Positions 34,749 to 41,386 of a stretch of 41,386 bases of DNA are shown one piece after another. The translations under genes were made by a program, and so were the position numbers. Source of the DNA: an uncultured Caryophanales bacterium (GTDB taxonomy: Bacteria; Bacillota_I; Bacilli_A; RF39; UBA660); contig CALYOH010000003.1 in assembly GCA_945228905.1 (NCBI GenBank), forward strand, positions 1 to 41,386. Direction: 5' to 3'. Under the pieces are notes generated by a model. That model saw nothing but the letters and a program-made list of their open reading frames with translations, was not told the origin of the DNA and searched no databases. How positions within the stretch are numbered: the first letter of the stretch is position 1; each line of letters opens with the position of its first letter.

Positions 34749-37421
34749 ATGAGAAAAATAATAAGTAAGTTAAAATTAAATAAACCGGAGACACTATTAT
34801 TCATTTTCTCATTTTTTTATTTGCTTGTTTTAGGGATTACTCTGTCTTATAATTTAGATTTTAGTGAAAATTATAATCTATTGTTTAGTTCTGATACATC
34901 TAGAGTCATATTAGATTCAACTGTAATAAATGCTAATCACTATAGAGTAGATGTTCATCCATTATTTCTAATAATAGTACAACCGCTAGTTTTACTATTA
35001 TCAGGAATAACAATGAATAAGATGTTATCAATAGTAATCTTATCTGCATTTACATCATCATTATCAGTAATATTTATTTTTAAGATATTAAATTTAATAA
35101 AAAAAGATAATAAAACAAATATTATTATCTCTTTAATATATTTATTTTCATTTTCTAATATAATTTATACATCAGGTATAGAAACATATAACTTTGCTAG
35201 TTTATTCCTAATAATATTAATATACTTTGTATTAAAAAATAAAGAATTAGATAATTACAAATACTTATTATTAGTAGCTTTAGGAATCCTATCTGTAGCG
35301 TTTACTATTACTAATTTCATAGTATTCTTAATAGTATTATTTATGCTATTTATAAATAAAAAGATTAGTATAAAAGGATCAATAAAAGTAGTATTAGTAA
35401 TAGTATTATGTATGTTTGGATTAAATATAGTTCAAAAAGTAATATGGCCAAATACACCTATAGTATTTAGAAATAGTATTAAAAGTGAAGTATCTACTTA
35501 TACTAAAGAAATAGGTATTAAGAATGTAATAAAAAATGACTATTATAATTTGTTAATAGGAAGTAATATTAATTTAAAAATGTCATATGGAGATATTTAT
35601 AATAATAGAAATGTAATAATTGATTTTATAAATACAAATATATTTAATATATTAGTAATATCAATTCTATATATCTTATCAATAGTCTTAATAATAAGAA
35701 ATTATAAAAAGAATAAATTTATAAATATAAGTTTATTATTAATATTATTATTTAATACTATATTACATATAGTATATGGTAATGACTCTACATTTCTTTA
35801 TTCACTACATTTCTTATATCCAATTATTTTATTAATAGGTATAAATCTAAATTTAGAAAAGAATAATAAATTAAAAAAATATATAAATATATTCTTAATA
35901 GTATTTTTAATAATACAAGTATTAACAAATAACTATCTATATTTAAAAATATTTAACTATTCAAGAAGAATATTAAATAGTAGTTATATTATGGCAAATA
36001 TAGGAGCATTTAATACTATACTTTTAGAAGTTATAGTTATTACAGTAATATTTATTTTAATATTATTATTCTTATATTTATTAAAAGTATTATTAAAAGA
36101 AAAGAATAAAGATAAAAAACTACTATTAGGAATACCATCATTATTAATAATAGTATTAATAAGTTCAATCTTTATACATATAGAAAATGTTCCAAATAGT
36201 AATAGATTATTTATTGTTAAATTAAATAATAATAATAATACAAAGACAAAACCAATTACTAAATATGAACTATTAGAAGAAGACTTTATAAACCATTTCA
36301 AAGATGAAGTTAATGACTATTCTAATTATCAAGCAGAATACTTATCATTTAAAAAAGAATACAATGTAGCGGAAATATCTACTATTAATTGGAATGATTA
36401 CTATTACTTTGGAATGGGTAATAGAAAAAAACTAGTATATAAAGAAAACGCACTAATTGATATAGAGTCTTCTAAAGAACTATATACATTTAAAGAAAAA
36501 GAACATTTAATTGTACCTAATAGATATATGGTATTAATAGAAACAATAGATAATGATTATATAAAAATATATGAAGATAGTGAAGGAGTACACTACAGTA
36601 TTAATGATAAAGATACAATTATAGAGGGTACTAATAATCATATAGATTTATATAATTTTGATAATCAAAAATATCAAAATATTAAGAAAGTACTATATAG
36701 TGAAATACTATTTAATATTAAAGATAGTAAAATATATCCAAATATAATGGTATACGATAAACCATGGTATAGAGATGCCGCTATAGTATCAATGGTATTA
36801 AAAAATACAAATAATACAAATTTAATAACTGATTGGGTTAATAGTATAGAGGATATATATGATCTACAAAGCGATATAAAAGAACCAGATAACTTAGGAG
36901 AATTATTATATATACTATCTACTCAAGAAGAAAGAAATGAAAATTTAATTGATCAAATTGTAGATGAAGCAAACCATTTAGCAGAAGAAAATCCTAATGG
37001 ATATTATATATATGGAAAGACTGATTATTCAGATGAATATCTATATCAAAATCTATGGTATAAATTGGGAATAGAGTCAGTAGGAAGAGATTTCTATTAT
37101 GAATTAGATACAATACCAAAAGATAATTATTCAACTATGTGTTGGTGGAGCGATTATATAGCTTTTGGAGATAATGAAGGAAGTATTGAATATCCATATT
37201 TAACAACAGCTAAATATCATAAATTAAGAAAAGGAAGTTTAATTGTTAATAGTAATAGTTATCCACTATCTTGGGAAAAGAATGCATCAAAGGCAAATTA
37301 TGAGAATTATCTAAATGTTAATATGGGAGACCTTACATATGACAATATATCGCAGACACATTCATGGAGTGCAGGAGAACTATTATTACTATTATTAGAT
37401 GATTCCGATGATTTAAAATAA
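34749..37421 (+). CDS. GT-C-like membrane protein fused to a six-hairpin-glycosidase-like domain
   Basis: The ATG at 34749 follows GAGAGG; the upstream start at 34713 lies in the previous gene. The 890-residue protein has two halves. Residues 1-480 carry about twelve membrane segments with GT-C-like outer-loop motifs SSDTSRVI (Asp49) and VDVHP (Asp68, His70). Residues about 500-640 look beta-rich. Residues about 645-890 resemble an (alpha/alpha)6 or six-hairpin domain: YDKPWYRDAAIVSMVL, EPDNLGELLYILST, YQNLWYKLG, MCWWSDY and near the end QTHSWSAGELLLLLLD. A WYRD plus HSWSAGE pairing recalls glycoside hydrolases, but the catalytic acids cannot be fixed by eye. It ends the operon that started at 29655. 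Confidence 0.72.
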   Translation: MRKIISKLKLNKPETLLFIFSFFYLLVLGITLSYNLDFSENYNLLFSSDTSRVILDSTVINANHYRVDVHPLFLIIVQPLVLLLSGITMNKMLSIVILSAFTSSLSVIFIFKILNLIKKDNKTNIIISLIYLFSFSNIIYTSGIETYNFASLFLIILIYFVLKNKELDNYKYLLLVALGILSVAFTITNFIVFLIVLFMLFINKKISIKGSIKVVLVIVLCMFGLNIVQKVIWPNTPIVFRNSIKSEVSTYTKEIGIKNVIKNDYYNLLIGSNINLKMSYGDIYNNRNVIIDFINTNIFNILVISILYILSIVLIIRNYKKNKFINISLLLILLFNTILHIVYGNDSTFLYSLHFLYPIILLIGINLNLEKNNKLKKYINIFLIVFLIIQVLTNNYLYLKIFNYSRRILNSSYIMANIGAFNTILLEVIVITVIFILILLFLYLLKVLLKEKNKDKKLLLGIPSLLIIVLISSIFIHIENVPNSNRLFIVKLNNNNNTKTKPITKYELLEEDFINHFKDEVNDYSNYQAEYLSFKKEYNVAEISTINWNDYYYFGMGNRKKLVYKENALIDIESSKELYTFKEKEHLIVPNRYMVLIETIDNDYIKIYEDSEGVHYSINDKDTIIEGTNNHIDLYNFDNQKYQNIKKVLYSEILFNIKDSKIYPNIMVYDKPWYRDAAIVSMVLKNTNNTNLITDWVNSIEDIYDLQSDIKEPDNLGELLYILSTQEERNENLIDQIVDEANHLAEENPNGYYIYGKTDYSDEYLYQNLWYKLGIESVGRDFYYELDTIPKDNYSTMCWWSDYIAFGDNEGSIEYPYLTTAKYHKLRKGSLIVNSNSYPLSWEKNASKANYENYLNVNMGDLTYDNISQTHSWSAGELLLLLLDDSDDLK

Positions 37422-37423
37422 TA

Positions 37424-37432
37424 TGTTATAAT
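37424..37432 (+). promoter_or_regulatory. Extended -10 promoter for the second GtrB-like gene
   Basis: TGTTATAAT starts 3 bases after the stop codon at 37421, with no terminator between and no clear -35. The Shine-Dalgarno AAGGAAG (37438-37444) follows at once. Confidence 0.6.
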
Positions 37433-37452
37433 AAAACAAGGAAGTGTTAATT

Positions 37453-38412
37453 ATGAAAAAGAATCCAATACTTTATGTAGTAGTTCCATGTTATAACGAA
37501 GAAGAAGTATTACATGAAACAACTAAGCAATTAAAAGCTAAATTAGAAAAGTTAATTAAAGACAAAAAAATAAGTCAAGATAGTAGAGTAATGTATGTTA
37601 ATGATGGATCAAAAGATAAGACTTGGGAAATAATAAAAGAAATACATGAAAAAGAAAAACTATTCACAGGAGTATCTTTATCAAGAAATAGGGGACATCA
37701 AAATGCGCTTTTAGGTGGATTAATGACTGCTAAAGAGTATGCTGATGTAGTTATTTCTATGGATGCAGATCTTCAAGATGATATTAATGCAATTGATGGA
37801 ATGTTAGAAAAATATCAAGAAGGAAATGATATTGTTTATGGAGTTAGAAGTGCTAGAAAGAAAGATTCATTCTTTAAACGTACTACTGCAGAAGGTTTTT
37901 ATAAATTTATGAAAGTATTAGGAGTAGATTGTGTTTATAATCATGCTGATTATAGATTGACATCAAAAAGAGTATTAGAAGAATTCTCAAATTATAAAGA
38001 AGTAAATCTATTCTTAAGAGGAATGTTCCCATTAGTAGGATTTAAATCTGATGTAGTATATTACGAAAGAAATGAAAGATTCGCTGGAGAATCAAAATAT
38101 CCATTAAAGAAAATGCTTAATTTTGCTTGGGATGGAATAACTTCATTTAGTGTAAAGCCACTAAGATTTATTTGTACATTAGGATTTGTAATATTATTTA
38201 TAAGTTTAGTAATAATGATCTATTCTTTAGTTAGAAAAATTACTGGTAATACAGTAGATGGATGGACATTCTTATCAATATCAATATGGTTTATTGGAGG
38301 AATTCAAATGATAAGTATAGGAATTATAGGAGAATATATTGGAAAAATATATAGTGAAACTAAAGCTAGACCAAGATTTATTATTTCAGAAAATTTAAAT
38401 AGAAAGGATTAA
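37453..38412 (+). CDS. Polyprenyl-phosphate glycosyltransferase, GtrB/DPM1-like (second copy)
   Basis: The ATG at 37453 lies 8 bases after AAGGAAG; the GTG at 37444 is within that site and is rejected. The 319-residue protein has VVPCYNEEEVLH, VNDGSKDKTW, LSRNRGHQNA, SMDADLQDD (Asp104, Asp106) and FAGESKYPLKKML, then two membrane segments (about 235-260 and 270-297) and the tail KARPRFII. It is a paralog of the protein at 29655 but differs in the donor-site region, so it may load a different sugar onto the lipid carrier. It directly precedes two GT-C-like genes, which would be its partners outside the cell. Confidence 0.93.
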   Translation: MKKNPILYVVVPCYNEEEVLHETTKQLKAKLEKLIKDKKISQDSRVMYVNDGSKDKTWEIIKEIHEKEKLFTGVSLSRNRGHQNALLGGLMTAKEYADVVISMDADLQDDINAIDGMLEKYQEGNDIVYGVRSARKKDSFFKRTTAEGFYKFMKVLGVDCVYNHADYRLTSKRVLEEFSNYKEVNLFLRGMFPLVGFKSDVVYYERNERFAGESKYPLKKMLNFAWDGITSFSVKPLRFICTLGFVILFISLVIMIYSLVRKITGNTVDGWTFLSISIWFIGGIQMISIGIIGEYIGKIYSETKARPRFIISENLNRKD

Positions 38413-38414
38413 TA

Positions 38415-40160
38415 ATGGTAAAGAAGAAAAAAAAGAAAGAAAATAAATTTTATAACATATTAGATTACTTAAAAGAGTCTGCTTTATTCTTATTAATCTC
38501 AATTACACTTATATTAATAATTACAAACTTATTATTTATAATTAAGGTAAATATAACTAATTTACATTTACCAATTATTTATATTTTATCTATTATTATA
38601 TTTGTATTGTATAGAAAGAAAGAAAATTATAAAAAAAGTTCAATAAGTATTATAATAGCAACAATAGTATTTATAATATCAATTCTTTCAGTAGGAAGAA
38701 TATATGATACTACTGCGGATGGAAATACTTATCATAAATTAGCAGTTGGTGCATTAAAGAATGGATGGAATCCATTATATGAAAGTGTTGAAGAATTTAA
38801 AGGTAATCCATTTAATATATTAGATGATAATGTTAATGTTAAATGGGTAGATCATTATGCTAGAGGAACAGAAACTTTTGGTGCAGTAATATATGCTTTT
38901 ACAAATAATATAGAAACAGCTAAAGTATTTAATATATTATGGTTATTTATAGGATTATTTGTATCATTCTGGATATTAAAACAAATGAAAATAGAAGAGT
39001 GGAAAAGTATATTAATTGCCTGTGTACTAGCATTTAATCCAATTACAATGACACATTTAACTAATCTATATTTAGATGGAGTGCTAGCAATATCATTATT
39101 TATGATTATTATGATTTGTTCATTAAAAGTAAAATGGGAAGATAAATCAAATGAAATAGATAACTACCTAATACTTGCAATAGCAATTATTTGGTGTTGC
39201 AATACTAAGTTTAATGGATTTGCCTTTGCAGCAGTATTTGCTGGAGTATTATATCTATATAGACATATTTATAATTTTATAAAGAATAAAAAAGAATTTA
39301 AAAAGATATTTATAAAAGACTCATTATTTTATATAGTAACAGTCTTTATAGCAATCATAGTAGTTGCAAGTAACACATATACAAAGAATTTTATAACTCA
39401 CGGACATCCATTTTATCCATTATTTGGAAAAGGACATGTTGATAACATGGTAAATATGGAAATACCTAAATCAATGAAAATAAAAAGTCATGGAGAACAA
39501 TTTTTAATTAGTATTTTTTCAATGAGTGAGAATGTTGCACCTACGTATGAAACATATATAAATGAACCTAATTTAAAAGTACCATTTAGAGTATATAGAC
39601 AAGAAATAGCAAACTTTAATTCTCCAGATTTAAGAGTAGGAGGATTTGGACCATTATTTAGTGGAATATTTATTCTAACAATAATTGGTACTATATATGT
39701 ATTAATTGATTTAATAAGAAAAAAAGAATATGATAAATTGATTCTATATGGAATATTATTATTAACATCAATAATCTTAATACTTGCACTAGATGGAAGT
39801 TATTGGGCAAGATATGTTCCATATGTATATCTATTACCGGTATATGTATTAATTTATTTAATGAAACAAAAGAGTAAAGTATTAAATATATTATCTTTAA
39901 TAGTAATATTCTTATTCGCAATGAATTCAGGATTAATACTATTATCACAAGTACATTATGCATATACTAAAGACAAAGAAATTAATGCAAATTTAAAAGA
40001 CTTTAAAAAATATTCTAAGAATAAAAAGAAAGTAAATATTAGATTAAAACATCATGGAATACAAGGAATAGAATACAACTTAGATGATAAAAATCTAAAT
40101 AATTACAAATTAGTAGAAGATGAATCATTAGAAAAAGATGGGTATTACTTTTATTATTAG
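38415..40160 (+). CDS. GT-C-like polytopic membrane protein with DGNxYHK motif (second paralog)
   Basis: The 581-residue protein starts 2 bases after the GtrB-like stop, with GAAAGGA as ribosome site. After a Lys-rich start come about eleven or twelve membrane segments. TTADGNTYHK (Asp102) and NGWNPLYES lie in the first outer loop; NLYLDGVLAIS, THGHPFYPLFGKGHVDNM, KVPFRVYRQEIANF, LRVGGFGP and GSYWARYVP all have matching blocks in the protein at 31565. The pairing of each paralog with its own GtrB-like gene suggests two related donor-and-acceptor modules. Acceptor and sugar are unknown. A third GT-C-like gene follows 18 bases downstream. Confidence 0.7.
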   Translation: MVKKKKKKENKFYNILDYLKESALFLLISITLILIITNLLFIIKVNITNLHLPIIYILSIIIFVLYRKKENYKKSSISIIIATIVFIISILSVGRIYDTTADGNTYHKLAVGALKNGWNPLYESVEEFKGNPFNILDDNVNVKWVDHYARGTETFGAVIYAFTNNIETAKVFNILWLFIGLFVSFWILKQMKIEEWKSILIACVLAFNPITMTHLTNLYLDGVLAISLFMIIMICSLKVKWEDKSNEIDNYLILAIAIIWCCNTKFNGFAFAAVFAGVLYLYRHIYNFIKNKKEFKKIFIKDSLFYIVTVFIAIIVVASNTYTKNFITHGHPFYPLFGKGHVDNMVNMEIPKSMKIKSHGEQFLISIFSMSENVAPTYETYINEPNLKVPFRVYRQEIANFNSPDLRVGGFGPLFSGIFILTIIGTIYVLIDLIRKKEYDKLILYGILLLTSIILILALDGSYWARYVPYVYLLPVYVLIYLMKQKSKVLNILSLIVIFLFAMNSGLILLSQVHYAYTKDKEINANLKDFKKYSKNKKKVNIRLKHHGIQGIEYNLDDKNLNNYKLVEDESLEKDGYYFYY

Positions 40161-40178
40161 AAAAGAAGGCATGATAAA

Positions 40179-41381
40179 ATGAAATTGTTTTATAAATGTA
40201 TTGATATATTTAAAAAAATAAAAAAAGAATATATTATTATGTTTTTAGTAACGAACTTTCTTTTTATGCCTTTTTTGTCTCTTAATTTTAATAATGGTCA
40301 TGATACATTATTCCATTTAACTAATATAGAAGCTATTACTAAAATGATATTAAACCTTAATATTAGTAAAATAACTCCATATCTTGCAGGTAATCATGGA
40401 TATGGAACAATGATCTTTTATCCTAATTTACCACATATAGTATCGGGAATAATAAATATACCATTCTATCTATTAGGTAAAGGACCAATATATTCAATGA
40501 AGATAGTTTATTTTATAATAACTTTCTTATCAGCTCTTTTTATGTATAAACTAGTCTTCTTATTAACAAAAAATAAAAACAAATCACTATTATCTTCAAT
40601 AGTATATATCACAATGCCATATCTATTATGTGATATCTATATAAGAGGATCATTTAATGAATCTTTTATATTTGTATTTATGCCAATGGTTCTAATAGGT
40701 TTAATAAACTTATTAAATGATAATAAAAAAGGGTTTTATATTTATTTTATAATAGGATACTTAGGAATGATTAATTCACATCTTGTATTATCAGTATATT
40801 TCACATTCTTAGTAATAGTATTTATGCTATTTAATATAAAGAAATACATAAAGAATATAAAACCACTATTGTTAGGAAGTATAATTCTACTATTATTAAT
40901 ACTTCCAGATATGGCCTTATTAATAGAACATAAGAACTTAGGTATTTATACAATTTTTAAAGGAGAATTAGTCTCTTCCACAGTAGAAATGACTAAAGGA
41001 TTGGGATTAACTCTAAAAGACTATATTATTCCAGGAATGGATGAATATGATTTATTTAAATATATAAATATAATTCCATTAATATTAATGATTATAGGTA
41101 TAATAGTTGGAATAAAAGATAAAAAGAATAGAAATATATATTTAGGATTATTAAGTATATTAGTTTTATCAGTAATATTAAGTTTAAAAATATTCCCATA
41201 TGAATATTTACCAAAACTATTATTATCAATACAATTTGCTTATAGAAATATGTGTTTTGTAATACTAATAGTAAGTATATTCGCAGGTATCGGATTAAGT
41301 AAATTCAAAACTAATTATCACTTACCAATTATTTATATTCTATTATTATTTTTCCTGGTTTTTTTACATTTAATTCTATAA
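40179..41381 (+). CDS. 6-PTPS-related/YfhO-like GT-C membrane protein, possibly truncated
   Basis: The 400-residue open frame starts behind AGAAGGC. It has many membrane segments and GT-C-like outer-loop residues: NGHDTLFHLTNIE near residue 40, then GYGTMIFYPNLPH and RGSFNESFIF. This matches the family annotated as 6-pyruvoyl-tetrahydropterin synthase-related, a misleading name for YfhO-like sugar transferases of three-component glycosylation systems. Family members known to me are longer (often above 550 residues, with a C-terminal outer domain). This one stops 5 bases before the contig end, just after a T run and a rare CTG codon, so the end may be a truncation or an assembly error. Confidence 0.75.
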   Translation: MKLFYKCIDIFKKIKKEYIIMFLVTNFLFMPFLSLNFNNGHDTLFHLTNIEAITKMILNLNISKITPYLAGNHGYGTMIFYPNLPHIVSGIINIPFYLLGKGPIYSMKIVYFIITFLSALFMYKLVFLLTKNKNKSLLSSIVYITMPYLLCDIYIRGSFNESFIFVFMPMVLIGLINLLNDNKKGFYIYFIIGYLGMINSHLVLSVYFTFLVIVFMLFNIKKYIKNIKPLLLGSIILLLLILPDMALLIEHKNLGIYTIFKGELVSSTVEMTKGLGLTLKDYIIPGMDEYDLFKYINIIPLILMIIGIIVGIKDKKNRNIYLGLLSILVLSVILSLKIFPYEYLPKLLLSIQFAYRNMCFVILIVSIFAGIGLSKFKTNYHLPIIYILLLFFLVFLHLIL

Positions 41382-41386
41382 AGCCT

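Noticed and set aside
36210..36250. Runs of AAT repeats as a possible CRISPR or microsatellite array.
   Set aside because: They encode a short Asn run in the linker between two domains; there are no regular spacers or palindromic repeats.
26352..41381. A phage or genomic island origin for the glycan locus.
   Set aside because: Codon use, base composition and promoter style match the neighbouring housekeeping genes, and no integrase, tRNA end or direct repeats were found at its edges.

Overview
The window is a very AT-rich bacterial contig of about 41 kb. It looks like an uncultured low-GC Bacillota of the Bacilli/Mollicutes-like gut type (RF39 or a neighbour); this taxonomic guess is an inference from codon use, protein style and gene content. 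Arg is almost always AGA, TAA and TAG are the usual stops and Trp is TGG, so the standard bacterial code applies. Lipoteichoic-acid synthase, an LCP ligase, PASTA proteins and a glucosaminidase point to a Gram-positive with a cell wall. The first 44 bases are not biological: they are an Illumina Nextera i5 adapter with its index, so base 45 is the true contig edge and the first gene is cut there.

Layout. 45-6745: a truncated nucleotidyltransferase, a surface protein with a C-terminal sorting-like tail, a zinc metallopeptidase-like protein, ligA, a transglutaminase-like lipoprotein and a charged OB-fold membrane protein. 6816-9984: the gatCAB operon for the tRNA amidotransferase. 10032-13369: a small membrane protein, a sensor with two solute-binding-like domains and a degenerate GGDEF domain, and a YihY/BrkB membrane protein. 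13442-16141: an LTA-synthase-family protein and a small anchored protein. 16209-16310: a relic of an IS30-type transposase. 16410-18386 (minus): an LCP protein with a PASTA-like tail. 18585-22097: a large secreted glucosaminidase. 22153-24164: an intact M29 aminopeptidase between two broken genes, a small ORF with an in-frame stop and a type IV pilin-like pseudogene. 24223-26223 (minus): a protein with six PASTA-like repeats and no kinase domain.

26352-41381 is one long surface-glycan locus on the plus strand. It holds a polymerase/ligase-like membrane domain fused to a GT4 glycosyltransferase, two GT-A glycosyltransferases, two GtrB/DPM1-like polyprenyl-phosphate glycosyltransferases, a UbiA-type polyprenyl-phosphate phosphoribosyltransferase translationally overlapped with a HAD phosphatase, two paralogous GT-C-like proteins sharing a DGNxYHK motif, a GT-C-like protein fused to a six-hairpin-glycosidase-like domain, and a 6-PTPS-related/YfhO-like GT-C protein at the contig end. 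My reading is that it makes lipid-linked sugars, possibly including polyprenyl-phosphoryl ribose, inside the cell and uses them outside it to build or decorate a surface polymer.

The DNA is tightly packed. Terminator hairpins often begin inside the last codons of a gene, an extended -10 (TGnTATAAT) follows within a few bases, and many leaders are barely long enough for the Shine-Dalgarno site. No tRNA, rRNA, CRISPR array, prophage or intact insertion sequence was seen. All calls were made by eye; no database search or structure prediction was run.
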